Below, one piece after another: positions 11,228 to 20,606 of a DNA stretch of 64,000 bases; positions within the stretch are counted from its first letter, which is position 1; every line of letters begins with the position of its first letter. Origin of the DNA: an uncultured Flavobacteriales bacterium (lineage in GTDB: Bacteria > Bacteroidota > Bacteroidia > Flavobacteriales > Schleiferiaceae); the NCBI GenBank assembly GCA_905478295.1, contig CAJQHZ010000020.1, positions 91,095-155,094 on the forward strand, written 5' to 3'. Under the pieces are notes generated by a model that was not told where the DNA came from, made no database searches, and saw nothing but the letters and a program-made list of their open reading frames with translations. The translations under genes were made by a program, and so were the position numbers.

Positions 11228-12516
11228 TAGCCTGCCATAAATGCCTCGATTTCTTCCACGGTTTTCGGGATTTCACGAGTCAAATTTTCATGTCCTTCTT
11301 TGGTAATAACGATGTCGTCCTCGATGCGAATACCTAGGCCCTCTTCGGGTATGTAAATGCCGGGTTCTACCGTGAATACCATGCCTTCTTCAACTGGGAT
11401 GGTCCACAACCCATAATCGTGTACATCTAGTCCTAAATAGTGGCTGGTTCCATGCATAAAGTACTTCTTGTATGCGGGCCATGCTGGATCTTCATTGGCT
11501 ACATTTTCAGCTGAAATCAAACCAAGACTTAAAAGTTCTTTAGTCATTAATTCCCCAACTTCTTTGTGGAAAACGTCAAGCATGGTACCCGGTCGAAGTA
11601 GCGCTATTGCGCCTTCGTGTACGCGTAGCACTGCATTATATACTTCCTTCTGACGCGCCGTGAATTTCCCACTAATCGGGAAACAGCGCGTAACATCACA
11701 AGTGTAGTTACCGTATTCAGCACCAACGTCGAACAAAACTAGATCACCGTCTTTACATTGATCATTGTTTTCAATGTAATGCAGGACATTAGCGTTATTG
11801 CCAGCTGCAATGATGGGTGTATAAGCGAAACCTCGGCTGCGATTGGTTAGAAATTCATGCATGAATTCGGCTTCCAATTCGTATTCCCAAACTCCTGGCC
11901 TTAAAAATTTCAACACACGCTTGTACCCCTTTGTCGTGACCTCGGCGGCAATGCGCATGACTTCCAGTTCATGTTCACCCTTCGTCCCGCGAATACGGTG
12001 TAAGATGGGTTGACTGCGCTCATATTCGTGTCCTGGATAGTGGTCTGTTAACCATTTATTCATTCGATCGTGTCGCATCTCCGTTTCCACGTGAGCGCGG
12101 AGGTGTTCGTTTCCGTTGATGTAAATGCGTTCCGCGTTCACCGCCATTTCGTTAAATACCCGTTCGAATTCCGATAGCCAAAACACGGTTTTGATGCCAC
12201 TGATCTCAAAGGCCTCTTCTTTAGTGTATTTAGCGCCTTCCCAAACGGCAATGAGGTCATTGGTTTCCTTCAAAAACAATACTTCGCGAAGATGCTCCTT
12301 GTGCGTATCGGGGAATAAAACGAGTATACTTTCTTCTTGGTCAGCGCCACTTAAATATAAAATATCACTGTGTTGTTTGAACGGCAAGTGTGCATCCGCA
12401 GAGGTTGGATACACATCGTTTGAAGTGAATATGGCTAAGGCATTAGACTTTAAATGCGCTGTAAATTTTTTGCGGTTTTCAATGAAAATGGAGCTGTTGA
12501 GTTTGTGGTAACGCAT
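11227..12516 (-). CDS. pepP: Xaa-Pro aminopeptidase (aminopeptidase P)
   Basis: Removes an N-terminal residue preceding proline. The 429-residue protein has the N-terminal AMP_N domain (residues 1-150) followed by the pita-bread metallopeptidase fold. Metal ligands are visible in order: two Asp in LVLFDVGAEYGNYTCDVTR, His in MHGTSHYLGLDVHD near residue 360, Glu in TVEPGIYIP near 390, and Glu in IRIEDDIVIT near 408. Length and domain order are those of the E. coli PepP class. It is the first gene of a two-gene minus-strand unit with the alpha/beta hydrolase, with the shared 126-base region up to sdhC upstream. Confidence 0.93.
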   Translation of the reverse strand: MRYHKLNSSIFIENRKKFTAHLKSNALAIFTSNDVYPTSADAHLPFKQHSDILYLSGADQEESILVLFPDTHKEHLREVLFLKETNDLIAVWEGAKYTKEEAFEISGIKTVFWLSEFERVFNEMAVNAERIYINGNEHLRAHVETEMRHDRMNKWLTDHYPGHEYERSQPILHRIRGTKGEHELEVMRIAAEVTTKGYKRVLKFLRPGVWEYELEAEFMHEFLTNRSRGFAYTPIIAAGNNANVLHYIENNDQCKDGDLVLFDVGAEYGNYTCDVTRCFPISGKFTARQKEVYNAVLRVHEGAIALLRPGTMLDVFHKEVGELMTKELLSLGLISAENVANEDPAWPAYKKYFMHGTSHYLGLDVHDYGLWTIPVEEGMVFTVEPGIYIPEEGLGIRIEDDIVITKEGHENLTREIPKTVEEIEAFMAG

Positions 12517-12597
12517 GATAGGTAATAACTAAATTAATTTAGAACAGTTCTATGATTGATTTGTATCACAATCTTAGATAAACCAAAGTCTGTGATG

Positions 12598-12605
12598 TAA
12601 ATTTG
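12598..12605 (+). promoter_or_regulatory. -7 element ahead of sdhCAB
   Basis: TAAATTTG, a full TAnnTTTG match, lies 37 bases before the sdhC ATG in the divergent pepP-sdhC gap. No convincing -33 TTG is seen. Confidence 0.5.
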
Positions 12606-12642
12606 TTGAGTCAAAATTAGGCTATTAAACTTTAAATTGCTC

Positions 12643-13338
12643 ATGGCAACAACTTCGAAAGGGCTTTTTGGCTCTTCTTTAGCGCGAAAGTACTGGATGG
12701 CAGTATCCGGACTTTTTCTTTGCACCTTCCTAGTAGGCCACTTGTTAGGGAATTTTCAGCTTTTTGTATCTGGTGAAGAAGGTAAGTTAGCCTTCAATGA
12801 ATACGGTCACTTTATGACCACTTTTCCTGTAGTTAAGGTGTTGTCTTACCTCACTTACTTTAGCGTTGTTTTGCATACGGTCGATGGAATTATGCTTGCG
12901 CTTCAAAATCGCGCTGCGCGCCCTGTTGGTTATGTGAAAGAAAAGCAATCGGCGAACGCTTCGTGGGCTTCGCGAAAAATGGCTCTTCTTGGAACACTTA
13001 CGCTATTTTTCATCATTGTTCACATGAAAAGCTTTTGGTATGAAATGCACTTTGGTGCGTTGGGCCTTGATGCAAACGGAAATAAAGATTTATGGACACT
13101 CACTGTTACTGCATTTGAGCAATGGTGGTATGCAGCGTTTTACATAGTGGCCATTACGGGACTGGCATTTCACTTAAGTCACGGTGCACAGAGCGCCTTT
13201 CAGACGTTGGGCATTAACCACCCAAAATACACCCCTATCATCCAAAAGACTATGACGGCATTGGCTTGGTTGATCCCTGCAGGATTTGTTGCAGTGGCTG
13301 TATTCCTATACGTCGTTCAACCGGGTCAAAACTTATAA
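12643..13338 (+). CDS. sdhC: Succinate dehydrogenase cytochrome b subunit
   Basis: Membrane anchor that passes electrons from the SdhAB iron-sulfur clusters to menaquinone. The 231-residue protein has five hydrophobic helices, and histidines suitable as haem ligands occur in [28 protein letters not shown] and [11 protein letters not shown]. This is the single-polypeptide, two-haem type-B anchor found in Bacteroidota and epsilon-proteobacteria; no sdhD is present. Start ATG at 12643 was preferred over an in-frame TTG two codons upstream. It is the first gene of sdhCAB, followed 10 bases later by sdhA. Confidence 0.93.
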   Translation: MATTSKGLFGSSLARKYWMAVSGLFLCTFLVGHLLGNFQLFVSGEEGKLAFNEYGHFMTTFPVVKVLSYLTYFSVVLHTVDGIMLALQNRAARPVGYVKEKQSANASWASRKMALLGTLTLFFIIVHMKSFWYEMHFGALGLDANGNKDLWTLTVTAFEQWWYAAFYIVAITGLAFHLSHGAQSAFQTLGINHPKYTPIIQKTMTALAWLIPAGFVAVAVFLYVVQPGQNL

Positions 13339-13348
13339 TTCACTTAGT

Positions 13349-15349
13349 ATGGCATTAGATTCTAAAGTTCCAGAAGGCGTATTAGCCGATAAGTGGACGA
13401 AGCATAAAGGTGAGATTCCATTAGTATCACCAGCGAATAAGCGATTATTAGATATCATCGTTGTAGGAACAGGCCTTGCAGGTTCTTCCGCTGCTGCATC
13501 TCTCGCAGAGATGGGATATAATGTAAAGGCATTCTGTTTTCAGGATTCTCCTCGCCGTGCACACTCTATTGCAGCGCAAGGAGGAATTAATGCTGCGAAG
13601 AATTATCAAAACGACGGAGATTCTGTACACCGCTTATTTTATGACACCATTAAAGGGGGTGATTACCGTTCAAGAGAAGGTAACGTTCACCGCTTGGCAG
13701 AAGTTAGTCGAAACATTATTGACCAGTGCGTGGCTCAAGGTGTTCCTTTTGCACGTGATTATGGTGGTTTACTGGATAACCGTTCGTTCGGTGGCGTTCA
13801 GGTGAGCCGTACGTTTTACGCCAAAGGTCAAACAGGTCAACAACTATTGCTTGGCGCATATTCTGCCCTTAACCGCCAAATCGCTAAGGGCCGCGTGAAA
13901 ATGTACGCCCGTCATGAAATGCAAGAATTGGTAGTTGTGGATGGCAAGGCTCGCGGAATTATCGCGAAAAACCTGGTTACTGGCGAGTTTGAACGTCATA
14001 GCGCACACGCTGTATTGTTGTGTACAGGTGGCTATGGAAACGTATTCTTCCTATCAACAAATGCGATGGGTTCGAACGTTACCGCAGCATGGAAAGCGCA
14101 CCGTAAAGGGGCTTATATGGCGAATCCATGTTTCACTCAAATACACCCTACTTGTATTCCAGTAAGTGGTGAGAACCAAAGTAAATTAACACTCATGTCG
14201 GAATCGTTACGTAACGATGGCCGTATTTGGGTTCCTGCAAAGAAAGAGGATGCTGAAGCGATCCGTAGTGGTAAACTTCACCCGAACGACATTGCAGAAG
14301 AACATAGAGATTACTACCTAGAGCGTCGCTACCCGGCCTTTGGTAACCTTGTTCCTCGTGATGTTGCGTCTAGAGCGGCAAAAGAACGTTGCGATGCAGG
14401 ATATGGAATTAATAAAACCGGAGAGGCAGTTTATCTGGATTTTGCGGCTGCTATTATGCGCTACGGTGGAGAAGAAGCCCACGTTAAAGGCTTGAAAAAC
14501 CCTTCTGATGTTGAGGTTAAAGCCTTAGGTGAGAAGGTTGTTGAAGCGAAATACGGAAACCTATTCCAGATGTATGAGAAGATTACAGCATCTAATCCAT
14601 ATAAGGAGCCGATGATGATCTATCCAGCGGTGCATTACACCATGGGAGGTCTTTGGGTCGACTATAATTTAATGACCACTGTACCCGGTTGTTTTGCATT
14701 AGGTGAGGCAAATTTCTCTGACCATGGCGCGAACCGCCTAGGGGCATCAGCTTTGATGCAGGGTCTTGCTGACGGTTACTTCGTGGCTCCTTACACCGTA
14801 GGAGAATTCTTAAGTACGGACATTCGTACGGGAAGAATCTCAACGGATAGCCCGGAATTTGAAGCTGCTGAACAAGCGGTTCGTGAGCGCACAGAAAAGT
14901 TTATTACTAATAACGGTACGAAGTCAGTAGATTTCTTCCACAAGCGTCTGGGTAAGATCATGTGGAACGAAGTAGGTATGGCGCGTAATGAAGAAGGCTT
15001 GAAGCAAGCCATAGCTGATATTCAAGCTTTACGCGAAGAATTCTATGCGGATGTTCGTGTATTGGGCGCAGCAAACGGAATGAATCCGGAGCTAGATAAA
15101 GCGGGTCGTGTAGCCGATCTTATTGAATTGGGTGAGCTTATGGCAAAAGATGCACTAGAGCGCAATGAGAGTTGTGGTGGTCACTTCCGTGAGGAATACC
15201 AAAGCGCAGAAGGAGAAGCCCTTCGTGATGATGAAAATTTCGCCTTTGTAAGTGCATGGGAGTTCACAGGAATTCCTGCAGAAGCTAATCTGCACAAAGA
15301 AGAATTGACTTTCGAGAATGTTGAATTAAAGACGCGTTCTTACAAATAA
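13349..15349 (+). CDS. sdhA: Succinate dehydrogenase/fumarate reductase flavoprotein subunit
   Basis: FAD-containing catalytic subunit oxidising succinate to fumarate. The start at 13349 gives 666 residues and begins just after sdhC; the frame extends 63 bases further upstream but would overlap sdhC. Features are the dinucleotide-binding [19 protein letters not shown] near residue 32, the covalent-FAD histidine in [15 protein letters not shown] near 66, and active-site MGGLWVDY near 430 and [17 protein letters not shown] near 460. A C-terminal [12 protein letters not shown] segment follows. The length and loops match the Bacteroidota type-B enzyme. Confidence 0.97.
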   Translation: MALDSKVPEGVLADKWTKHKGEIPLVSPANKRLLDIIVVGTGLAGSSAAASLAEMGYNVKAFCFQDSPRRAHSIAAQGGINAAKNYQNDGDSVHRLFYDTIKGGDYRSREGNVHRLAEVSRNIIDQCVAQGVPFARDYGGLLDNRSFGGVQVSRTFYAKGQTGQQLLLGAYSALNRQIAKGRVKMYARHEMQELVVVDGKARGIIAKNLVTGEFERHSAHAVLLCTGGYGNVFFLSTNAMGSNVTAAWKAHRKGAYMANPCFTQIHPTCIPVSGENQSKLTLMSESLRNDGRIWVPAKKEDAEAIRSGKLHPNDIAEEHRDYYLERRYPAFGNLVPRDVASRAAKERCDAGYGINKTGEAVYLDFAAAIMRYGGEEAHVKGLKNPSDVEVKALGEKVVEAKYGNLFQMYEKITASNPYKEPMMIYPAVHYTMGGLWVDYNLMTTVPGCFALGEANFSDHGANRLGASALMQGLADGYFVAPYTVGEFLSTDIRTGRISTDSPEFEAAEQAVRERTEKFITNNGTKSVDFFHKRLGKIMWNEVGMARNEEGLKQAIADIQALREEFYADVRVLGAANGMNPELDKAGRVADLIELGELMAKDALERNESCGGHFREEYQSAEGEALRDDENFAFVSAWEFTGIPAEANLHKEELTFENVELKTRSYK

Positions 15350-15357
15350 TTGGACCT

Positions 15358-16110
15358 ATGGATTTAACGTTAAAAATCTGGAGACAAAACGGCCCCCAAG
15401 AAAAGGGCGAGATGAAAACATACCCAATCTCCGGGGTTGAGCAGGACATGAGCTTTCTTGAAATGTTGGATTACCTCAATGATCAGTTGATTAACGAAGG
15501 TATTGAGCCCGTTGTTTTCGACCACGATTGTCGTGAAGGGATTTGCGGTATGTGTTCTTTATTCATCAATGGTGAGGCACACGGTCCAGGCCGTAAGGTT
15601 ACAACATGTCAATTGCACATGCGCGAATTCAAAAGTGGCGACACGATCTACATCGAGCCGTTCCGTGCGAAGGCGTTCCCTATTATCAAGGATTTGATGG
15701 TAGACCGTTCAGCTTTTGACCGTATTCAACGCGCAGGTGGATACATTAGTGTGAATACTTCCGGAAATACAATTGATGCGAATGCCATTCCAGTGCCGAA
15801 GGAAAACGCGGATAAGGCATTTGATGCTGCAACTTGTATCGGTTGTGGGGCTTGTGTTGCAACGTGTAAAAACTCTTCAGCGATGTTGTTCGCATCAGCG
15901 AAGATCAGCCAGTTCTCATTGCTTCCACAAGGGCAGCCTGAGGCGAAAGAGCGCGTGTTGAACATGGTACATCAAATGGATTTGGAAGGTTTTGGTAACT
16001 GTACAAACACCGGAGCATGCGAAGTGGAGTGTCCTAAAGGCATTTCGTTAGAGAACATCGCACGCATGAATCGCGATTATTTGTTCGCTTCGTTGAGCAG
16101 CAATAAATAG
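15358..16110 (+). CDS. sdhB: Succinate dehydrogenase iron-sulfur subunit
   Basis: Carries three iron-sulfur clusters between SdhA and SdhC. All ligand sets are visible: the [2Fe-2S] set in [12 protein letters not shown] with a fourth Cys in TTCQLH (residues 60-85), the [4Fe-4S] set in [12 protein letters not shown] near 160, and the [3Fe-4S] set with [16 protein letters not shown] near 217. At 250 residues it is full length. It follows sdhA after 8 bases and is the last gene before the terminator at 16147. Confidence 0.97.
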   Translation: MDLTLKIWRQNGPQEKGEMKTYPISGVEQDMSFLEMLDYLNDQLINEGIEPVVFDHDCREGICGMCSLFINGEAHGPGRKVTTCQLHMREFKSGDTIYIEPFRAKAFPIIKDLMVDRSAFDRIQRAGGYISVNTSGNTIDANAIPVPKENADKAFDAATCIGCGACVATCKNSSAMLFASAKISQFSLLPQGQPEAKERVLNMVHQMDLEGFGNCTNTGACEVECPKGISLENIARMNRDYLFASLSSNK

Positions 16111-16146
16111 AATCTTATGTTAGCCCTGAGAAGGGCAAACACACAT

Positions 16147-16174
16147 AAACCCCGGCCTTTGGTCGGGGTTTTTT
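16147..16174. terminator. Bidirectional terminator after sdhB
   Basis: AACCCCGGCC / GGTCGGGGTT stem with TTT loop and one G-T pair, followed by a T-run. The minus-strand GyrI-like gene stops inside the T-run, so it serves both directions. Confidence 0.9.
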
Positions 16175-16646
16175 ATTTCTTCGGGCGAATGGGGATGTAA
16201 ATATCTTCTTCTGAAGTAGGATCGTCATTCTTGTATTTTGAACCTAGTCGTTCGAAGTGTGGCCTATCGTCAAGCTCCCATTCGCTATTGGGTAGCCATT
16301 GACTGTAGATGAAGCGCCATATGGAAGAGTCATTAGAAAGACCTTTGTAGTGGAATACGGCATAAGTGCCAGCAGGAATTTCCAAGTGCTCGAGCCCATC
16401 GTTAGGACCGGTAACTTCTGCACCGCCCCAATAGGTAAAATTTGGATCTGCGGTAGGACCGAAAACGGGGATACCTTCAAAGGCGCGTAGGGAAATAAGA
16501 TCTTTGTTTTTACGGTTGCTCACGCGAGAAAGCTGTGGCATCACACGGGGCCACAGGGTCCATGGAGTGAATGATTGAAGTGTCATGGGTTCAGAAGCTC
16601 CGCAAAGCACAGCACCTTCAAAATTCAAAATAGTGGGTTCAATCAT
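16173..16646 (-). CDS. GyrI-like (AraC effector-binding) domain protein
   Basis: A 157-residue stand-alone GyrI-like small-molecule-binding domain. It shows the typical start (EPTILNFEGAVLCG), a central FGPTADPNFTYWGGAEV strand, the EIPAGTYAVFHYKG segment and a C-terminal LDDRPHFERLG stretch with the IYIPIRPK ending common to this family. No DNA-binding domain is attached. It could bind a ligand or toxin-like cation, but nothing identifies it. It follows lepA by 16 bases and is probably co-transcribed with yjbR-lepA. Confidence 0.82.
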   Translation of the reverse strand: MIEPTILNFEGAVLCGASEPMTLQSFTPWTLWPRVMPQLSRVSNRKNKDLISLRAFEGIPVFGPTADPNFTYWGGAEVTGPNDGLEHLEIPAGTYAVFHYKGLSNDSSIWRFIYSQWLPNSEWELDDRPHFERLGSKYKNDDPTSEEDIYIPIRPKK

Positions 16647-16662
16647 ACCCTCAAGTTACGTA

Positions 16663-18459
16663 CTAGTCGTTCAGTTTAAGAACGGCTAAGAAGGCGCTTT
16701 GCGGAATCTCCACATTGCCCAATTGACGCATGCGTTTCTTACCTGCTTTTTGCTTTTCGAGCAGCTTGCGTTTACGTGAAATATCACCACCATAACACTT
16801 TGCAGTAACGTCTTTACGCAAGGCGCTCAAAGTTTCGCGGGCAATGATTTTATTACCGATTCCTGCTTGAATCGCAATCATAAACTGCTGACGCGGGATA
16901 AGTTCTTTCAACTTTAGACACATTTTCTTACCGATATCGTACGCATTGTCTCTGTGAATCAGCGCGCTTAAAGCATCAATAGGATCACCGTTAAGCATAA
17001 CGTCGACCTTGACCAAATGGCTTTCTCTGTAGCCTATGGGGTGATAATCAAACGAAGCGTATCCTTTTGAGATGGTTTTTAATCGGTCGTAGAAGTCAAA
17101 AACGATTTCTGCCAATGGCATATCGAAGCTCAATTCGACACGGTCACTGGTCAAATAGGTTTGATTCGTTAAAATCCCTCGTTTACCTATACAAAGGTTC
17201 ATTACGGGTCCCACAAAGTCGGCGCTGGTAATGATCTGAGCACGAATGAAAGGCTCTTCCATACGTTCCATCTGAGATGGGTCAGGGAAGTCTGTAGGAT
17301 TCTGCACCCAAACGGTATGTTCAGGATCACTTTTTAGATAAGACTTGTAACTTACGTTTGGAACGGTTGTGATTACCGTCATGTCGAACTCGCGCTCCAG
17401 GCGTTCCTGGATAATCTCCATGTGGAGCATTCCTAAGAAGCCACAACGGAATCCGAAGCCTAGAGCTGCAGATGTTTCTGCCTCGAACGTTAGCGATGCA
17501 TCGTTGAGTTGAAGTTTTTCTAAAGAGTTTCTTAATTCTTCAAACTCTTCGGTTTCCACAGGATAAATTCCAGCAAATACCATCGGTTTAACCTCTTCGA
17601 AGCCGTCAATTTGTTCAGAAGCCGGGTGTTCAACGGAGGTAATGGTATCCCCAACTTTGACTTCCTTGGCTTCCTTAATTCCTGAGATTATATAGCCTAC
17701 ATCGCCAGTTTTGATCTCTTTCGTAGGAAACTGTTTGATCAAATTTATTCCAATTTCATCCGCATCGTATTGTTTACCAGTAGACATGAATTTGACACGT
17801 TCTCCCTTTTTAATAGACCCGCTGACTACTTTGAAAATAGCTTCAATCCCTCGAAAAGGATTGTAGTGACTGTCAAAGATTAAGGCCTGCAGTGGCCCGT
17901 CAGGATTACCTGCAGGTGCCGGAACGCGCTCGATGATTGCATCAAGAATTTCAGGAACACCTTTTCCAGTTTTTGCGGAAGCGAGCAAAATATCTTCGCG
18001 CTTACAGCCAATGAGATCGATGATCTGGTCGCCAATTTCTTCGGGGTTTGCGCTTGGGAGGTCAATCTTATTTAGGATAGGGATGATTTCTAAATCGTGT
18101 TCAAGCGCGAGGTACAGATTGGAAATGGTTTGTGCTTGAATGCCTTGCGCTGCATCAACAATCAATAATGCTCCTTCACATGCCGCAATGGATCTAGAAA
18201 CCTCATATGAGAAATCAACATGTCCAGGGGTGTCAATAAGGTTGATGGTATATTTTTCTCCGTTCTTTTCGTGGTACATCTGAATCGCGTGCGACTTAAT
18301 GGTGATACCACGCTCGCGTTCAAGATCCATGTTGTCTAAAAGCTGGTCTTGTTTCTCGCGATCAGTCACAGAAGAAGTGGCGTCTAACAGGCGGTCCGCT
18401 AACGTTGACTTTCCGTGGTCAATGTGTGCGATGATACAGAAATTACGGATGTTTTTCAT
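16663..18459 (-). CDS. lepA: Elongation factor 4 (LepA)
   Basis: Ribosome-associated GTPase that acts in translation and initiation-complex quality. The 598-residue length is standard. G-motifs are [15 protein letters not shown] at the N-terminus, DTPGHVDF near residue 80 and LNKIDLP near 133; the EF4-specific C-terminal domain is present ([38 protein letters not shown]). It lies 15 bases after the YjbR gene on the minus strand. Confidence 0.98.
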   Translation of the reverse strand: MKNIRNFCIIAHIDHGKSTLADRLLDATSSVTDREKQDQLLDNMDLERERGITIKSHAIQMYHEKNGEKYTINLIDTPGHVDFSYEVSRSIAACEGALLIVDAAQGIQAQTISNLYLALEHDLEIIPILNKIDLPSANPEEIGDQIIDLIGCKREDILLASAKTGKGVPEILDAIIERVPAPAGNPDGPLQALIFDSHYNPFRGIEAIFKVVSGSIKKGERVKFMSTGKQYDADEIGINLIKQFPTKEIKTGDVGYIISGIKEAKEVKVGDTITSVEHPASEQIDGFEEVKPMVFAGIYPVETEEFEELRNSLEKLQLNDASLTFEAETSAALGFGFRCGFLGMLHMEIIQERLEREFDMTVITTVPNVSYKSYLKSDPEHTVWVQNPTDFPDPSQMERMEEPFIRAQIITSADFVGPVMNLCIGKRGILTNQTYLTSDRVELSFDMPLAEIVFDFYDRLKTISKGYASFDYHPIGYRESHLVKVDVMLNGDPIDALSALIHRDNAYDIGKKMCLKLKELIPRQQFMIAIQAGIGNKIIARETLSALRKDVTAKCYGGDISRKRKLLEKQKAGKKRMRQLGNVEIPQSAFLAVLKLND

Positions 18460-18474
18460 GGGTGCTAAAATACA

Positions 18475-18825
18475 CTAAACGCTGCCTTCTCTAACGTTCT
18501 TTGGCAGCTTTTGCCATACCAATTCATAACTGGTTTTAATAAGCTCTTGAATTAGTGTCCAGTCGGCATAATTATCTGCGATAACTGTATTCCAGTGCTT
18601 CTTGTTCGAATGGTATCCGGGAATAATCCAATCATAGCGTTCGCGCAATGCACTATTTACCTCTGGATCATTTTTCACATTCATACGAGGAGGCTGTGCA
18701 TTTAAGCTGAGCGTGACAAACATCTTTCCATGAACCTTGAATGCCAGGGTATATTCATCGAAGGGAAGATGTTCAGTAACTAAGGGTAGAGAAAGCGCAA
18801 ATTCGCGGATGGACTCGTGATTCAT
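18475..18825 (-). CDS. MmcQ/YjbR family protein
   Basis: A 116-residue protein of the YjbR/MmcQ fold, with the family patterns SLPLVTEHLPFDEYTLAFKVHGKMFVTL (split across the N-terminal half), then DWIIPGYHSNKKHWNTVI and a C-terminal SYELVWQKLP. Structures in this family suggest a DNA-binding-like CyaY-type fold but the role is not established. It is first in the yjbR-lepA-gyrI-like unit. A near-consensus TATCTTTA lies only 6 bases upstream of its start in the 35-base divergent gap. Confidence 0.85.
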   Translation of the reverse strand: MNHESIREFALSLPLVTEHLPFDEYTLAFKVHGKMFVTLSLNAQPPRMNVKNDPEVNSALRERYDWIIPGYHSNKKHWNTVIADNYADWTLIQELIKTSYELVWQKLPKNVREGSV

Positions 18826-18848
18826 GAATTTAAAGATAGGGCAAATCG

Positions 18849-18856
18849 TATCTTTG
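18849..18856 (+). promoter_or_regulatory. -7 element 4 bases before the CAT-like gene
   Basis: TATCTTTG matches TAnnTTTG fully and is separated from the ATG at 18861 by only GAAG, which predicts an essentially leaderless transcript. Confidence 0.5.
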
Positions 18857-18860
18857 GAAG

Positions 18861-19493
18861 ATGGAGCAAAAAATTGATTTGGAACGCTGGCCGAGAAAAG
18901 AATCGTATGACTTTTTCAAATCCTTCGCGGATCCCTTTGTCGGCATACAGGTGGATGTCGATATTACGGCTTTGGTTCTTGCATGTCGAAAGCGGGATTG
19001 GAGCATTCACCACGCGCTGTTGTACACCACATTGAAGGTGGCGAACAGATACGATCCTATGCGACTGAGAAGAAAAAGCGATGGGGTAGTGCTTCATGAG
19101 ACGGTCGATATGGGATGCTCCGTTCTTCGAGAAGACGGTGAGACTTTCACGTTTGCCTATTATCACTGGGAGTCGAACGAATCTGTGAACCAATTCATCA
19201 CACGAACAACTGAGATTACACGGCGCGCTGCGCAGGGCCTGCCATTAGATCCACGGCCTGATCGAACCAATCTCATTTACGGAACTACACTTCCTTGGGT
19301 GACCTTCACTGCATTTAAGCATCCAAAGAAAAATAACGACGACAGTATTCCTAGAATAGTATTTGGTCGTTTTTATGAGCGCGATGGACGTTACCTACTT
19401 CCATTTAATCTTGAAGTTGATCATGCATTAATGGACGGGTTGCATTTGGCAAAGTTTTTCGAACTGGTCGAGTTAGAAGTAAATGCTTTTTAA
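18861..19493 (+). CDS. Chloramphenicol acetyltransferase-like protein
   Basis: A 210-residue CoA-dependent acyltransferase of the trimeric CAT fold. The C-terminal LEVDHALMDGLHLAKFF aligns with the CAT active site HHxxxDG; the catalytic (second) histidine and the DG are kept while the first His is Asp. FKSFADPFVGIQVDVDIT and WSIHHALLYTTLKVAN are other typical segments. Such chromosomal homologues are common in Bacteroidota and do not necessarily inactivate chloramphenicol; the acceptor is unknown. It is a monocistronic plus-strand gene between two minus-strand operons. Confidence 0.82.
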   Translation: MEQKIDLERWPRKESYDFFKSFADPFVGIQVDVDITALVLACRKRDWSIHHALLYTTLKVANRYDPMRLRRKSDGVVLHETVDMGCSVLREDGETFTFAYYHWESNESVNQFITRTTEITRRAAQGLPLDPRPDRTNLIYGTTLPWVTFTAFKHPKKNNDDSIPRIVFGRFYERDGRYLLPFNLEVDHALMDGLHLAKFFELVELEVNAF

Positions 19494-19514
19494 TATGAAT
19501 CATTCTTTAGCCAG

Positions 19515-19868
19515 CTACAGAAGATCTGTAAAGTACTCTTCTTGATTTAAATGTTCCATCGGGTCCCAGATGCATTGCTCAAAATCTTGAATCTGGTCAT
19601 CAACCACAAGAATGCCCTCGCTTTTCAGTAGATCTTCCATAAGGGTACTTCCACCGAAAAAATGCTTACCCGTCAATACTCCTTTGCGATTCACTACGCG
19701 ATGGGCAGGAACAGAAGGATCTTTGTGCGAAGCGTTCATGGCATAACCTACAACACGCGCAGAACGCCCAGTGCCTAAAAAACGAGCAATATGTCCATAT
19801 GTTGTGACTTGACCCTCAGGAATTTGACGGACTACTTTATAAACCTTATTGAAAAATTCACTGGCCAT
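19515..19868 (-). CDS. Alkyltransferase-like protein (MGMT homologue lacking the acceptor Cys)
   Basis: A 117-residue homologue of the DNA-binding domain of O6-alkylguanine-DNA alkyltransferase. The recognition helix with Arg finger is intact (GTGRSARVVGYAMN near residue 35), but the active-site PCHR motif reads PAHR near residues 54-57, so the alkyl-accepting cysteine is Ala. Known ATL proteins (Thermus with Ala, E. coli and fission yeast with Trp) bind O6-alkylguanine without repairing it and channel lesions to nucleotide excision repair. The C-terminal 30 residues (DFEQCIWDPMEHLNQEEY) are an acidic extension. It starts directly after the trmB stop. Confidence 0.9.
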   Translation of the reverse strand: MASEFFNKVYKVVRQIPEGQVTTYGHIARFLGTGRSARVVGYAMNASHKDPSVPAHRVVNRKGVLTGKHFFGGSTLMEDLLKSEGILVVDDQIQDFEQCIWDPMEHLNQEEYFTDLL

Positions 19869-20582
19869 CTAGCGATTAAAGCTTTTCCAATGCGCCATGG
19901 CCGATTCTAGGCCATCTAGTTTGAAACGCAAATACGTGGTGGGTTTGCCTTGTTCAAGCCATATGCTTTCGTAATGTGTGATGACATCGAAGAGAATGCC
20001 CTCATTGGGTTGAATTTGGTCGTGAATGTCGTGGTACGCTTCCTCTATTTCTAGACCTAGCATCTGAACGATACCGTGCGTATATCCGTGTAAATATTCA
20101 CTATCGCATTTTAAATTCACGGTGCCACCAGGCTTGAGAAATTGTGCATATTTCATGAGGTATTCCGGATGCGTAAGGCGGTGCTTAGCGCGCTTGTATT
20201 TCATTTGTGGATCGGGAAAAGTGATCCAGATTTCATCCACTTCATTGGCCCCGAATACTTGTTCTATCCAGTCTATTCTCGTACGAAGGAAGGCTACGTT
20301 TTCCAGTCCTTCTTCCGATGCGGTTTTTGCCCCACGCCACAATCGAGCACCTTTTATATCGATGCCAATGTGATTTTTCTCGGGATTTCTTCGGCCCAGT
20401 GCTACTGTATACTCGCCTTTTCCGCAACCTAGTTCGAGTACAAGTCCATTTTCGTTTTTAAAATGCGTAGCAGCCCAATTTCCTTTTAATTCAAAACCGT
20501 GACGTACTTCTTCGGTCTTAGGCTCAACAACATTGTACAGCCCGCCAATTTCTTTAAACTTCCGTAGTTTATCTTTTCCCAT
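19869..20582 (-). CDS. trmB: tRNA (guanine-N7-)-methyltransferase TrmB
   Basis: Installs m7G46 in the variable loop of tRNAs using SAM. The 237-residue protein has the SAM-binding LVLELGCGKGEYTVALGRRNP near residue 48, IGIDIKGARLWRGA near 72, WITFPDPQMKYKRAKHRLT near 118 with the catalytic Asp, and GTVNLKCDSEYL near 152. It is followed directly by the ATL gene (TAG then ATG). A full -7 consensus lies 4 bases before its start. Confidence 0.95.
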   Translation of the reverse strand: MGKDKLRKFKEIGGLYNVVEPKTEEVRHGFELKGNWAATHFKNENGLVLELGCGKGEYTVALGRRNPEKNHIGIDIKGARLWRGAKTASEEGLENVAFLRTRIDWIEQVFGANEVDEIWITFPDPQMKYKRAKHRLTHPEYLMKYAQFLKPGGTVNLKCDSEYLHGYTHGIVQMLGLEIEEAYHDIHDQIQPNEGILFDVITHYESIWLEQGKPTTYLRFKLDGLESAMAHWKSFNR

Positions 20583-20586
20583 GCCG

Positions 20587-20594
20587 CAAAAGTA
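20587..20594 (-). promoter_or_regulatory. -7 element 4 bases before trmB
   Basis: On the minus strand TACTTTTG is followed by CGGC and then the trmB ATG, so transcription would begin at or within a base or two of the start codon. Confidence 0.5.
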
Positions 20595-20606
20595 GTTGCT
20601 TCATAT

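Noticed and set aside
12534..12725. 63-codon minus-strand frame across the sdhC promoter
   Set aside because: Overlaps the start of sdhC and the promoter; codon pattern follows neither neighbour.
13286..13348. Upstream in-frame extension of sdhA
   Set aside because: Overlaps the end of sdhC in another frame and adds residues absent from SdhA proteins.
18861..19493. Acquired chloramphenicol resistance gene
   Set aside because: No mobile element, no composition change, and the active-site first His is Asp; better seen as a native CAT-like enzyme.
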